Shown here piece after piece: positions 1 to 8,459 of a DNA stretch of 64,000 nt (positions are counted from its first letter, which is position 1; each line of letters opens with the position of its first letter). Source of the stretch: AC-32 sp963717725 (GTDB taxonomy: Bacteria > Actinomycetota > Thermoleophilia > Gaiellales > Gaiellaceae); assembly GCA_963717725.1 (NCBI GenBank), contig CAVQWS010000025.1, positions 124,001-188,000 on the forward strand. The letters are read 5' to 3'. The notes under the pieces are model-generated. The model searched no databases and was not told where the DNA came from. It was given only the letters and a program-made list of their open reading frames with translations. The position numbers and the translations under genes were made by a program.

Positions 1-349
1 ACATCGCCGCCAGCGAGCCCACCCCGCAGAGCGCCATCAGGATCTGGAACTCGCGGTTGTAGAACGAGAAGCTCGGCTTGCCGATCGCGGGGATGCCGAA
101 TGCCGGCAGCGCGCCCGGCGGGTACTCGACCGCGAAGTCGCGGTAGGGCACGTGGCCGTCCGCGATCGCCGAGCCGTAGCGGTGGTACTCGACCGTGTCG
201 AGGATCAGGTCGTGCTGGTACCAGCCCCAGTGGAGCAGCGTCATCGAGACGAGAAAGAGCCCGGCCGCTCCCACGAGGAGCCGCCGCGGCTCAGTCGACG
301 CCGACCAGCTCTTGTCGAGGACGCTCAAGTGGCGCTCGGACGGGGGCAC
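1..349 (-). CDS. Multi-spanning membrane protein, probable GT87/DUF2029-like glycosyltransferase (partial, C-terminus off window)
   Basis: The frame is open from a GTG at 349 to the window edge, giving about 116 N-terminal residues. They hold a first membrane helix (VGAAGLFLVSMTLLHW) followed by a loop with the tyrosine/proline-rich stretch VEYPPGALPAF. That is the layout of actinobacterial DUF2029 (GT87-like) mannosyltransferases, which use polyprenyl-phosphate sugars at the membrane. The GTG at 349 overlaps the upstream gene's 3' end by 59 bases. A second in-frame GTG at 274 would leave a 16-base gap and is an equally possible start. Family assignment rests on this short N-terminal segment only. 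Confidence 0.6.
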   Translation of the reverse strand, partial: MPPSERHLSVLDKSWSASTEPRRLLVGAAGLFLVSMTLLHWGWYQHDLILDTVEYHRYGSAIADGHVPYRDFAVEYPPGALPAFGIPAIGKPSFSFYNREFQILMALCGVGSLAAM

Positions 350-2033
350 GAAGCGGCTCGGCGGCCGGGGCGAGCACGGCGAAGGCGGCAAACGGGAAGA
401 ACCACGGCACGTAGAGGTAGAACCAGTGCGTCAGCACGAGCTCGAAGCCGAGCAGCAGCGCCGCGGTGAGGGCGGCGAGCTGGAGCGGCGACTTCCTCCG
501 CGGGACGAAGTAGACGGCGACCGCGCCGACGAGCAATGCTCCTTCGAGCACGCGCTGGAGGATGTGCAGGTCGGGCAGACCCGCGTGGTACTGCCGCCAG
601 TCCCAGATCGAGAAGGGCGAGCGGCGGTCGAGCTGCCAGGAGATCGTGCGCTTCCAGAACTCATGCGCGGCCCCCAACGGGTGGCCGTCCAGCGCCAGGA
701 TCGAGAACGCCGCCAGGCTTGCGACAAGAAACGCGGCGACGAAGACGAGCGTCGGCCGCAGGCGACGTTCCGGATACGAGGCCCAGAGCGGCGCGAGCAG
801 CAGCGGGGCGAACTTCGTCCAGCCCGAGAGCGCGGTGAACGCGCCGCGGGCGACCGGCGAGCTGACGAGCCAGAAGCCCCAGATCAGAAACAGCGGCGGC
901 AGCGCGTCGTTCGTGTTCGAGCTCGAGACATACTGCGTGAACGGGTAGGCGACCCAGGCGAAGGCGAGCGTCACCGCCAGTCGCGTGCCGCCGAAGCGCA
1001 ACCCGACCAGCGCGAGGCCGAGCAGGCAGAGCAGGTCGAACGCGATCGAGGCGAAGTGCGCCGCGGGCAAGTCGTCCCACTTCCCGGTCCAGCCGAGCGC
1101 CAGGTAGCCGGGCAGGTACGCCTCGAAGGCAACCGGCCCGTAGGTGTCGCCCTGGGGGTTCGCCGACTCGCAGCGTCCGTTCGTCTGGACGTGGTCGCGA
1201 ATCTCGCCGTCGGCGTCGGCCGGCCCGCAGGCCTTGCCGAGCTCGACCGGGAAGTTGCCGTAGGGAACCTGCCCGTGCGCGATCCGATCGGCACCGATCA
1301 CGCCCGAGTAGCCGACGTCGATCACGTTCGAGGCGCGGACGTTGAGCCCGATCCGGAAGCCCGCCGCGAAGACGGTCGCGGCCGCGAGCAGCCAGACCGG
1401 CCAGACCGGGACGGCGCCTGCGCCGAGCCGCCCGCGCCAGGTGCTCCAGACCATGCGGCCGAGCAGGTACAGGAGCGGCGGGTAGGCCAGCGGCACGCTC
1501 GTGAAGATGTCGCCGCGGTTGAAGAACCAGAGCGAGACGCTGAATGAGAGCAGCACGAGCAGGTCGAGATTGCGCAGGCTGAGCGGCCGGCGCAGGTTGC
1601 CGAGCCCGAGCAGGAAGAGCGCGCAGAAGCCGAGCCAGACCCCGTAGCTGTTGATCTCGCGCCCGCCGAAGGCGCCGTCGTAGCCGCGCGCCATCTTCCA
1701 TGCCACCTGCGGCCCGGTCCACGCCTCGGTGACCGCGCCGCTCGTGTCGTCGACCTTGCCGGTCGCGACCTCGCCCGCCGCGCCGGCCCAGACCTTGACC
1801 GTCCAGAGCTTCGTCGCCTTGCTGAAGGTCGCATCGGTCTGCCGCCCGCGCCGGTAGTGGCGCACCCAGGCGGCGACCTTCGGGTGCTGGAGGAAGATCC
1901 GCTTCGCCGCGGCGGCTTCGAGGCGCGGCGAGGGCGGCGCGAGCGAGCCGTGCAGCTTCGGCGGGTTGCCGGCGGCGAGCGCGCTCCCCGCCAGGACGAG
2001 GGCGGCGAGCGCCACGGCCAGGACGCGGGCCAT
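291..2033 (-). CDS. Secreted-type PepSY-like domain fused to a multi-helix GT87-like membrane protein
   Basis: 580 residues. A signal-peptide-like N-terminus (about residues 1-21) is followed by a soluble segment of about 80 residues containing WVRHYRRGRQTDATFSKATK and LWTVKVWAGAAGEVATGKVD. I read this as a PepSY-like module because of the W-x-V-x-V ... G-x-V/A pattern. The remaining roughly 430 residues hold ten or more hydrophobic helices with the loop VGYSGVIGADRIAHGQVPYG. This resembles DUF2029/GT87 polytopic glycosyltransferases, in which a loop aspartate is catalytic. It lies upstream of a second protein of the same kind (1-349), probably in one operon. The donor and acceptor cannot be deduced. 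Confidence 0.6.
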   Translation of the reverse strand: MARVLAVALAALVLAGSALAAGNPPKLHGSLAPPSPRLEAAAAKRIFLQHPKVAAWVRHYRRGRQTDATFSKATKLWTVKVWAGAAGEVATGKVDDTSGAVTEAWTGPQVAWKMARGYDGAFGGREINSYGVWLGFCALFLLGLGNLRRPLSLRNLDLLVLLSFSVSLWFFNRGDIFTSVPLAYPPLLYLLGRMVWSTWRGRLGAGAVPVWPVWLLAAATVFAAGFRIGLNVRASNVIDVGYSGVIGADRIAHGQVPYGNFPVELGKACGPADADGEIRDHVQTNGRCESANPQGDTYGPVAFEAYLPGYLALGWTGKWDDLPAAHFASIAFDLLCLLGLALVGLRFGGTRLAVTLAFAWVAYPFTQYVSSSNTNDALPPLFLIWGFWLVSSPVARGAFTALSGWTKFAPLLLAPLWASYPERRLRPTLVFVAAFLVASLAAFSILALDGHPLGAAHEFWKRTISWQLDRRSPFSIWDWRQYHAGLPDLHILQRVLEGALLVGAVAVYFVPRRKSPLQLAALTAALLLGFELVLTHWFYLYVPWFFPFAAFAVLAPAAEPLRAPVRAPLERPRQELVGVD

Positions 2034-2043
2034 TCGCGTCAGC

Positions 2044-2475
2044 CTAGCGCCGGAACGACCAGAGCTTGTTGCCCAGGAAGTTCAGTGGAACGACGAGCAC
2101 GACGGCGATCGCCTGGGCGAGCACCTTGTCCAGCCCGAGCGCGATGAAGCCGGTCAGCAGCGCGAGGTTGGCGAGGTAGGCGATCAGCGCCACGACCAGG
2201 AAGCGCAGGCCCTGCCAGCCAACATGGCCGCGCTCGGCGTGGAAGGTCCAGAGCCGGTTCCAGGTGTAGTTGTTCGTCACGGCGACCAGGAACGAGCACG
2301 TGGCCGCGACCGCATAGTGGAAGCCGGCGCCCTTCAGCAGCGCCGTGTAGACGGCGAGGTTGATCACGTAGCCGCTCAGGCCGACCACGGAGAACTTGGC
2401 CAGCTGCACCCAGTTGTGCGGGCGGCGGAGCGCCTGTCCGGCGCGGGTGCGGGCGGTCGCGGGAGAGAAGGCCAT
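2044..2475 (-). CDS. GtrA-like family membrane protein
   Basis: 143 residues with four predicted membrane helices. The family hallmarks are VGLSGYVINLAVYTALL near residue 32, the NNYTWNRLWTF motif between helices 2 and 3, and a second PLNFLGNKLWSF motif at the C-terminus. GtrA-like proteins are small flippase-like or accessory proteins for polyprenyl-linked sugars in cell-envelope glycosylation. Being next to two GT87-like polytopic proteins on the same strand fits a small envelope-glycosylation cluster. The start ATG is the first in frame, and length is normal for the family. Confidence 0.85.
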   Translation of the reverse strand: MAFSPATARTRAGQALRRPHNWVQLAKFSVVGLSGYVINLAVYTALLKGAGFHYAVAATCSFLVAVTNNYTWNRLWTFHAERGHVGWQGLRFLVVALIAYLANLALLTGFIALGLDKVLAQAIAVVLVVPLNFLGNKLWSFRR

Positions 2476-2500
2476 CGGCGCGCGAGCGTACCGGACGCCG

Positions 2501-3133
2501 TCAGGCGCGGAAGCCCTCCTCGCCGACGAGCGGCACGAACCGGCACGGCACCGAGTGGACGACCGCCGGCCCCTCGGGGCTGCGCACGATCAGCTCGAGC
2601 CGCTGCGCGCGCTGCCCGCCGACCGGGACCGCGAGCCGGCCGCGCGGGCGGAGCTGCTCGTAGAGCGTCTCCGGGAATGCGGGCGCGGCCGCGGCGACCG
2701 CGATCGCGTCGAAGGGCGCGAGCTCGGGGATGCCGAGCGTGCCGTCGCCGACCCGGACGTCGACGTCGTAGCCCGCGGCGGCGAGGCTCTCTCGCGCCTG
2801 CTCCGCCAGCTCGGGGATGCGCTCGATCGTGACCACGTTCGCGCCGAGCTCGGCGAGCACGGCCGCCTGGTAGCCCGAGCCGGTGCCGACGTCGAGCACG
2901 CGCTCGCCGGGCTGCAGCGAGAGCGCCTCGACGATCCGCGCGACCATGTACGGCTGGGAGATCGTCTGCCCGTGGCCGATCGGCAGGGCCGCGTCGGCGT
3001 ACGCGCGCCGGCGCTCCTGCTCCGGCACGAACAGCTCGCGCGGCACACGGCCCATCGCCTCGAGCACGCGCTCGTCCTCGATGTCGCGCGCGAGGAGCTG
3101 CCGCTCGACCATCTGCCGCCGGTCAGGCGGCAT
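2501..3133 (-). CDS. pcm: Protein-L-isoaspartate O-methyltransferase
   Basis: About 210 residues from the ATG at 3133. It has the class-I SAM-binding motif VLDVGTGSGYQAAVLAE, the family stretch RRAYADAALPIGHGQTISQPYMVARI and the motif LAPFDAIAVAAAAPAFP. Pcm methylates isoaspartyl residues in damaged proteins to start their repair in the cytosol. The frame is open further upstream, but that part lies inside the phosphodiesterase gene and is low-complexity Ser/Arg. The ATG at 3133, overlapping the upstream TGA, is therefore preferred (ATG 3139 is an alternative). Length matches the family. Confidence 0.92.
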   Translation of the reverse strand: MPPDRRQMVERQLLARDIEDERVLEAMGRVPRELFVPEQERRRAYADAALPIGHGQTISQPYMVARIVEALSLQPGERVLDVGTGSGYQAAVLAELGANVVTIERIPELAEQARESLAAAGYDVDVRVGDGTLGIPELAPFDAIAVAAAAPAFPETLYEQLRPRGRLAVPVGGQRAQRLELIVRSPEGPAVVHSVPCRFVPLVGEEGFRA

Positions 3134-4466
3134 CGGCATAGGCCGGGAGCTTGACGCCGAAGTGCTCGAGCGCGAGCGGCGCGAGGTCGACGATCCGGCG
3201 CACTTCTGTCTTGGCATCGAGGCCGACGGTCAGGATCGGCACGGTCGAGTCGCCCGCCTCCAGCGAGCCGTGGCTGCCGCCGCCGAGGTGACTGCGGCCG
3301 GCGAGGTCGGTCAGCTCGACGCCGAGCGGCGGCGAGACCAGCAGCTCGCCGGCGTTCGGGTTGGCAAGGGCGGCCCAGGCCCGCTCTAGCGCATCGGGCT
3401 GGTCGAGCAGCGAGCGGTCGCCGCTCGTCTGCCAGTCGCCGTCACCTGGCGCGAAGCGAAGCTCCTCGCCGTGCCGCCGCGCGACTGCCTCGGCGCCCTC
3501 ACGGAAGAGCACCACCTCGGCCGCGGCGGTGCCGTCGAGCCGCCGGGCCAGCTCGGCCGTGTCCTCGCGGCACTCGGGCAGCCGGTAGACCATGCCGGCC
3601 CGGTTGGAGGCCGCCACGAGCACGCCCTCGGTCCCGGCCAGCGGCGCCTGCAGCGAGACCGCCCGCTCGACGCTCGTCTGGCCGTGGTCGGAGCAGACGA
3701 TCACCGCGTAGCGCTCGAGGAACTCGTCCGCGCCGCCCGCGGCCTCGATCAGGGCGCCGACCGCGGCGTCGCTGCGCGCGAGGGCCTCCTGGTTCCCGCC
3801 CGGCCCAAGCGCGTGCGAGGCGAAGTCGTAGTCCGGCAGGTAGTAGACGAGCAGGTCGAAGCCGTCGCGCGTCACGAGCCAGCGGCCGACGTAGCCCGCA
3901 TAGGCGTCGATCGAGCCGCTCGAGCGGCCGAAGACCCCGACCGGCGCGCCGGTCACCTCCGACTCGAACAGGCTGTAGAAGAAGAACTCCTTCGGTCCGT
4001 AGGCGGGGCGGGTCAATCCCGGGACGACCGGCAGGTGCGGCGTGCGGCCGCGGTAGCAGGTGATGTTCACCGCGGCCGTCGTCAGGCCCGCCTCTTCGAG
4101 CGCCTCGAAGACGGTGACTGCGTCGCGGCCGAGGTGCTGCTCGTTCATGTTGAAGATCGTGTCGACGATCGACCGGCGCATCCCGGCCGCTCGGATCGCC
4201 GCAAACGAGGAGCCGTACTCGACCAGCCGCCGCTCGCCGCGGTGCCACCAGACGAGGTGCGGGATCCGGTGCACGTCGGGGTGCGCGCCCGTGGCGATCG
4301 AGGAGAGGCAGACCGGCGTCAGCGAGGGGAAGGTCGAGACGCCGCGGCGGTAGCTGCCATGCCGCGCGAGGAACGCCAGCGCCGGCGCCGACTCGGTCTC
4401 GACGGCGTCTTCGAAGACCTCCGGCGTGAGGCCGTCGATCACGACCAGGATCAGCTTCTTTCGCAC
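3123..4466 (-). CDS. Alkaline-phosphatase superfamily phosphodiesterase/nucleotide pyrophosphatase
   Basis: 447 residues from a GTG at 4466 that shares a base with the preceding TAG (TAGTG). The N-terminus KKLILVVIDGLTPEVF provides the first metal-site aspartate. FPSLTPVCLSSIATGAHP carries the Thr/Ser nucleophile region, and VIVCSDHGQTSV supplies the second Asp-His metal site. These are marks of the type I phosphodiesterase/nucleotide pyrophosphatase branch. There is no signal peptide, so it is probably cytoplasmic. Substrate unknown. It overlaps pcm downstream and a small membrane protein upstream, so the three are likely co-transcribed. Confidence 0.85.
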   Translation of the reverse strand: MRKKLILVVIDGLTPEVFEDAVETESAPALAFLARHGSYRRGVSTFPSLTPVCLSSIATGAHPDVHRIPHLVWWHRGERRLVEYGSSFAAIRAAGMRRSIVDTIFNMNEQHLGRDAVTVFEALEEAGLTTAAVNITCYRGRTPHLPVVPGLTRPAYGPKEFFFYSLFESEVTGAPVGVFGRSSGSIDAYAGYVGRWLVTRDGFDLLVYYLPDYDFASHALGPGGNQEALARSDAAVGALIEAAGGADEFLERYAVIVCSDHGQTSVERAVSLQAPLAGTEGVLVAASNRAGMVYRLPECREDTAELARRLDGTAAAEVVLFREGAEAVARRHGEELRFAPGDGDWQTSGDRSLLDQPDALERAWAALANPNAGELLVSPPLGVELTDLAGRSHLGGGSHGSLEAGDSTVPILTVGLDAKTEVRRIVDLAPLALEHFGVKLPAYADAA

Positions 4467-4885
4467 TAGTCGCGCGCGAGGCTGCGCAGTCCGGCGTAGC
4501 GCTCGGGCCGGCGGCGGCGGGCGCGGGCCGCCACCGCGGGAAGCGCGACCGCCTCGAGGTAGCCGACGAACGGGACGAGCGCGAGCGCCGCGAGCACGAG
4601 CGATGCGAGGCCCACCAGCACCGCCGTCCCGCCGCGCGTGCCGCCGCGGGTGAGCGTGCCGGCGACCAGTGTCGCCACGACCCCGGCGCCGAGCGCTCCG
4701 CCGATCCCGCCGGCCACGGACTCGTGCCAGCCGCCGATCGCGTAGCCGACCGCCGCGCCGATCACAGCCGCCACCAGCACGACCGCGAGCGCCGCCCAGC
4801 GGCGCGGTGCGGTGAGCGCGGAGAGCACCCCGCCGATCCCAAGCCCGAGCCCGAGCGACAGTCCGATCCGGTAGGCCTCCCACAT
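4466..4885 (-). CDS. Small glycine-rich membrane protein, unknown function
   Basis: 139 residues with at least three hydrophobic segments rich in Gly, Ala, Val and Leu (IGLSLGLGLGIGGVLSAL, AAVIGAAVGYAIGGW, VLVGLASLVLAALALV). A basic C-terminal tail contains RARRRRPERYAGL. I recognise no family. It heads the phosphodiesterase-pcm operon and shares its stop codon with the next GTG start. It could anchor or assist the phosphodiesterase, but that is only positional inference. Start ATG at 4885 faces the divergent thioredoxin-like gene 71 bases away. Confidence 0.6.
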   Translation of the reverse strand: MWEAYRIGLSLGLGLGIGGVLSALTAPRRWAALAVVLVAAVIGAAVGYAIGGWHESVAGGIGGALGAGVVATLVAGTLTRGGTRGGTAVLVGLASLVLAALALVPFVGYLEAVALPAVAARARRRRPERYAGLRSLARD

Positions 4886-4956
4886 CGTGCGCTGAGTGTA
4901 GACGTGTGCCTAGGCGTGGGTTTGAAGCCGTCGTGTGCAGGGAAAAGACCACCTCG

Positions 4957-5241
4957 ATGTCGAACGACAGCCGTCCGTTGCTCGTCTTCTTCGGTGCGAC
5001 CCATTCGGGGCCAGCACGGCGCATGGAGAGCCTGATGGCGCACCTTGCGCGCAAGGAGCGCGACCGTCTGCGCGTGACCTCGATCGACATCGACGAGCAG
5101 CCCGAGCTCGCCGACCGCTTCCGCGTCAAGACCGTCCCGACGCTCGCGCTCGTCAAGGGAAAGCGCGTGGTCGAGCGGCTCGAGGGCCGTGCGAGCGCGC
5201 CGCGGATCGAGCGGATGCTCGAGCCGCACCTCGCCGCCTAG
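4957..5241 (+). CDS. Thioredoxin-fold protein lacking the catalytic cysteines
   Basis: 94 residues from the ATG at 4957. The body PLLVFFGATHSGPARRMESLM, VTSIDIDEQPELADRFRVKTVPTLALV and the terminal helix follow thioredoxin order, including the cis-proline in TVPTLAL. At the active site the usual WCGPC is replaced by THSGPAR, so both redox cysteines are missing. It therefore cannot act as a classical disulfide reductase and may be a binding or chaperone-like thioredoxin fold. An in-frame upstream ATG at 4906 would add residues with no family resemblance. Confidence 0.75.
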   Translation: MSNDSRPLLVFFGATHSGPARRMESLMAHLARKERDRLRVTSIDIDEQPELADRFRVKTVPTLALVKGKRVVERLEGRASAPRIERMLEPHLAA

Positions 5242-5293
5242 CGAACCGTCTACTCACCTCCTGCGTATACGCCTCACAGAGGAGAGGAGGAAC

Positions 5294-5719
5294 ATGCGCA
5301 GGACAATCATCGCACTCGTGATCTCGGCACTGGCCCTCGTCGGCGTGCTTGCAGCGAACGCCGCGACGGCCAAGACGGTCAAGTTCGAGGTCGCGCTGAA
5401 AGGCACCAACGAAAAGCCGGCCGCTCCGGCCTCCAACAAGGGCAAGGTCGAGCTGACGCTGAACACTATTACCGGCAAGGTCTGCTGGGACTTCAAGCTC
5501 GCCAAGATCGACGGCAAGCCGGCCCAGGCCCACATTCACAAGGGCAAGGCCGGCGTCTCCGGGAACATCGTCGTCCCGCTCGGCGCCAACTACAAGCGCC
5601 AGGGCTGCACCTCCGCGGCCAAGCCGCTGGTCAAGTCGATCGCCGGACACCCGGCCTCGTACTACGTGAACGTGCACAACGCGAAGCACCCGCTGGGCGC
5701 CATGCGCGGCCAGCTCTAG
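5294..5719 (+). CDS. Secreted CHRD-domain protein
   Basis: 141 residues preceded by the strong ribosome site GGAGAGGAGG. A signal peptide spans about residues 1-25 (ALALVGVLAANAATA). The rest is a CHRD domain: FEVALKGTNEKPA, GKVCWDFKLAKI, PAQAHIHKGKAG and YYVNVHNAKHPLGAMRGQL at the end. CHRD is a beta-rich extracellular domain first described in chordin; its bacterial role is unknown. The gene stands alone, with a palindromic TATACG-containing sequence (5262-5271, GCGTATACGC) upstream that may be the -10 region, and a hairpin just downstream. Confidence 0.88.
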   Translation: MRRTIIALVISALALVGVLAANAATAKTVKFEVALKGTNEKPAAPASNKGKVELTLNTITGKVCWDFKLAKIDGKPAQAHIHKGKAGVSGNIVVPLGANYKRQGCTSAAKPLVKSIAGHPASYYVNVHNAKHPLGAMRGQL

Positions 5720-5744
5720 CTCGGAGGGTCTGACCCTCCACGAA

Positions 5745-5777
5745 CGGAGGCCGGTGGACCCTCGCCGCCGGCCTCCG
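5745..5777. terminator. Bidirectional hairpin terminator between convergent genes
   Basis: Arms CGGAGGCCGG (5745-5754) and CCGGCCTCCG (5768-5777) form a perfect 10-bp stem with a 13-base loop, followed on the plus strand by AGTCGTTCTT. It lies between the CHRD gene (plus) and the E2 gene (minus). A smaller inverted repeat (GGAGGGTC/GACCCTCC, 5722-5739) sits just before it. Confidence 0.6.
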
Positions 5778-5785
5778 AGTCGTTC

Positions 5786-6895
5786 TTACGCCTGGAGACG
5801 CTCGATCACGGCCAGGCCGAACTCGGCCGCGCGGGCGCCGTCGACGACGCGGTGGTCGAAGGTGATCGCGATCGTCCCGGTTGACCGCGCCTCGAGCTCG
5901 CCGTCGCGGACGACTGGGCGCTCGGCTACGCGCCCGACACTGAGGATCGCCACCTCGGGGTGGTTGACGATCGGGGTCGTCAGCAGGCCACCGAGCTTGC
6001 CCGCGCTCGTGACGGTGAAGGTCGAGTCGCGCAGCTCCTCGGGCTTGAGCGTGCCAGCGCGCGCGGCCTCGGCGAGGCGCGCGACCTCGTCGGCGAGCTC
6101 GTCCAGGCTCCTCGTGTCGCAGGCGCGGACGACCGGGACGACGAGCCCCTGGTCGGTCTGGACGGCGACGCCGAGGTCGTAGCGGTCGAGGTAGACGATC
6201 GAGTCGCCCTCGAGGCGCGCGTTCAGCTCGGGGAACTCCTGCAGGCTCTCGGCGACCGCCTTGAGCACGCTCGGGACGAGCCGCTTGAGCTCGACGTTCG
6301 AGAAGTCGCACTCCTCGACCCAGGTCACGGGCGGCACCTCGCGGTGGGCGCGGCTCATGTGCTCGGCGACGAGGCGGCGAATCCCGCGCAACGGCTCGCG
6401 CCGTCCTTCCTGGCCCTGCCCCGGGGACAGTCCCTCGGACGCGGCTCGTCGGACGTCGTCCTCCGTCACGCGGCCCTGCGGCCCGGTCGCTTCGATGGAG
6501 GAAAGCTCGACTCCGAGTTCGTCGGCCATGCGCCGAATGAGCGGGGTCGCTCGGACACGTCCCGCTTGGCCACGGCTCGGGGACTGTCCCTGGGCCGTGG
6601 CCGGAACGGACGCGGCCGGCTCGCCTCGCTGCTGCTCCTCCGCGGCGGGGGCAGTGCCGTCTTCGCCGATCACGACCAGCACGGTTCCGACCGGGACGAC
6701 GTCGCCCTCGGACACGAGGATGCGCGCGACCTTGCCCCCCGCCGGCGACGGGATCTCGACCGTCGTCTTGTCGGTCTGCACCTCGACCAGCGGGTCGTCC
6801 TCGGCGATCTCCTGGCCCTCCGCGACGAGCCAGCGGGCGATCTCGCCCTCCGTCAGCCCTTCGCCGAGGTCCGGCAGCTTGAACTCGTACGCCAC
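5786..6895 (-). CDS. Branched-chain 2-oxoacid dehydrogenase E2 (dihydrolipoyl acyltransferase)
   Basis: 369 residues from a GTG at 6895. An N-terminal lipoyl domain carries the modified lysine in VQTDKTTVEIPSP. A central peripheral-subunit-binding domain (ATPLIRRMADELGVELSSI, GRVTEDDV) follows, then the acyltransferase domain ending in the catalytic TFDHRVVDGARAAEF (His-x-x-x-Asp). E2 passes acyl groups from E1 to CoA in the cytosolic complex. It is compact with only one lipoyl domain. The inter-domain linker shows an unusual GQGQSPSRGQ-type composition. It lies in one operon with E1alpha and E1beta, so a branched-chain or pyruvate-type substrate is likely. No E3 gene is in the window. Confidence 0.9.
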   Translation of the reverse strand: MAYEFKLPDLGEGLTEGEIARWLVAEGQEIAEDDPLVEVQTDKTTVEIPSPAGGKVARILVSEGDVVPVGTVLVVIGEDGTAPAAEEQQRGEPAASVPATAQGQSPSRGQAGRVRATPLIRRMADELGVELSSIEATGPQGRVTEDDVRRAASEGLSPGQGQEGRREPLRGIRRLVAEHMSRAHREVPPVTWVEECDFSNVELKRLVPSVLKAVAESLQEFPELNARLEGDSIVYLDRYDLGVAVQTDQGLVVPVVRACDTRSLDELADEVARLAEAARAGTLKPEELRDSTFTVTSAGKLGGLLTTPIVNHPEVAILSVGRVAERPVVRDGELEARSTGTIAITFDHRVVDGARAAEFGLAVIERLQA

Positions 6896-6897
6896 GC

Positions 6898-7845
6898 CTA
6901 GATTCTTCCCGAGCCGAGGGCGCCGTGAGGCAGCACGGCATGGACGCCCAGCACGCCGTTCACGACCTGCGTGATGCGGAGGTCGACGACGACGCTCGCC
7001 AAGGCCAGCGCGTCGCGGCGCTCGAGCCCAAGCTCTCGCCCCATCAGCCGTAGCATCGAGTCGACCGCGTCCACGGTCGCAGCGTCGATCGTCTCGCCGA
7101 GGCCGAGCGTGAGCCAGGCGTCCGCGGTGTGCGCGACCGGCCCAGTCAGCTCGAGGTCGTCCCGCACCCTCAGCGTCAGCTCGCCGCGCTCCAGCGGGCA
7201 CTCGATCGCGGTCGACGAGACCTCCCCGTCGCCCTGCAGCGCGTGACAGTCCCCGGCCGAGAAGTGCGCGCCGTCGAGCGGGATCGGCAGGAAGAGCGTC
7301 GTCCCGGCCACCAGCTCCTTGCAGTCGAGGTTCCCGCCGCAAAACCTCGGCGGCCCCGTCGCGTGGACGCCCGGCTCGTCCGGCGGCATCCCGAGGACGC
7401 CGAGAAACGGCGACAGCCGCACCTCGCGCCCGGCGCGGTCGCGGCCGAGGCCGGTGTCGGCGTCCAGTTCCCACGCGAGCACGGCGGACTCGCCGTCGGC
7501 GACCTCGAGCGCATCGTTCAGGAACGACGGCCACCCGCCGGCGACGGTCAGGCCGAACGAGCCGACCCGCACCGACTTGATCCCGACCTCGAGCACCTGC
7601 CCGGCCTCCGCGCCGCGAACCACTACCGGACCGATCAGCGCGTGCCCGGAGTCGAGCTCAGGGTCTCGGGGCTCGAAGCGCTCGCGCTGCGACCCGTCGG
7701 CGCGCGGCGGCTCGAGCCCCCAACCCGCGTCGAGGGTCGCGAAGGCGATCGTGTCGCCCGAGTCGATCTCGAGCACCGGCTCGAGCTCGCGGGAGAAGTG
7801 GCCGTGCAGGTTGCGTCGCTCGAGCGCCAGCTCGTGCACGGCCAC
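6898..7845 (-). CDS. Acetamidase/formamidase family protein
   Basis: 315 residues from a GTG at 7845 that overlaps the GNAT stop (TAGTG). Family features include SGHALIGPVVVRGAEAGQVLEV, LGVLGMPPDEPGVH, PPRFCGGNLDCKELVAGTTLFLPI and the metal/catalytic region GAHFSAGDCHALQGDGEVS. This family hydrolyses formamide or short amides to ammonia and the acid. It sits inside the oxoacid dehydrogenase operon between E1beta/GNAT and E2 with no intergenic space, an unexpected place. It may handle an amide derived from amino-acid breakdown, which is inference. Confidence 0.88.
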   Translation of the reverse strand: MAVHELALERRNLHGHFSRELEPVLEIDSGDTIAFATLDAGWGLEPPRADGSQRERFEPRDPELDSGHALIGPVVVRGAEAGQVLEVGIKSVRVGSFGLTVAGGWPSFLNDALEVADGESAVLAWELDADTGLGRDRAGREVRLSPFLGVLGMPPDEPGVHATGPPRFCGGNLDCKELVAGTTLFLPIPLDGAHFSAGDCHALQGDGEVSSTAIECPLERGELTLRVRDDLELTGPVAHTADAWLTLGLGETIDAATVDAVDSMLRLMGRELGLERRDALALASVVVDLRITQVVNGVLGVHAVLPHGALGSGRI

Positions 7846-8459
7846 TAGAGCACCCGCTCGCCGGCCGCGTCATACGCCTTCAGCTCGACGTCACGCTCGA
7901 ACTCGCCGCGCAGGAGCGCGAAGACGAGCGCGTCGTTCTGCCGCGGCTTCCCGTCGGGCCCGTGGAAGACGCCACGTGCCGTCCCCTCCTCCGCGTAACC
8001 GAGCTTGCGCGGGATCGCCAGGCTCGCCGCGTTCGCCGGGTCGACGCGGATCTCGATCCGCCCGATCTCGCAGACCTCGAAGCCGACCCGCGTCAGCGCC
8101 GCGGTGGCCTCGGTGCAGAGGCCCTCGCCGGCGCGGCTCGCGCGGATCCAGTAGCCGATCTCGAAGATGCCCTCGCCGCGGCGCGTGTGGAAGCCGCTGC
8201 CGCCGACCGCCTCGGACTCGTCGGCCGAGAAGATCCCGTAGACGAAGTCCTGGCCGAGGTCGAAACGCCCCCGGAACTCGCGCAGGAGCTCGACCTTCGC
8301 CTCGAGCGGCTGTGGATCGTCGTGCGCCCACGGCATCCACGGGCGCAGGTGCTCGAGCGACGAGTCGACCGCCTCCTTGAGCAGGGGCGCGTCGCGCGGC
8401 TCCCAGCAGCGCACGACCAGCCGCTCGGTCTCGATCCGGTAGGGCGGCGGCTTCGTCAG
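7845..8459 (-). CDS. GNAT-family N-acetyltransferase (RimJ/RimL type), probable CTG start
   Basis: About 204 residues. It begins with the typical RimJ-like strand YRIETERLVVRCWEPRDAPLL and has the acetyl-CoA region IGYWIRASRAGEGLCTEATAAL and the C-terminal IRVDPANAASLAIPRKLGYAEEG. No ATG, GTG or TTG lies in frame close to the conserved N-terminus. A CTG at 8459 overlaps the E1beta stop as CTGA, mirroring the GTGA/ATGA overlaps used elsewhere here. I chose it; the GTG within VVRC would delete the first beta strand. Substrate unknown; probably acetylates an amino group of a protein or small molecule. Confidence 0.8.
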   Translation of the reverse strand: MTKPPPYRIETERLVVRCWEPRDAPLLKEAVDSSLEHLRPWMPWAHDDPQPLEAKVELLREFRGRFDLGQDFVYGIFSADESEAVGGSGFHTRRGEGIFEIGYWIRASRAGEGLCTEATAALTRVGFEVCEIGRIEIRVDPANAASLAIPRKLGYAEEGTARGVFHGPDGKPRQNDALVFALLRGEFERDVELKAYDAAGERVL

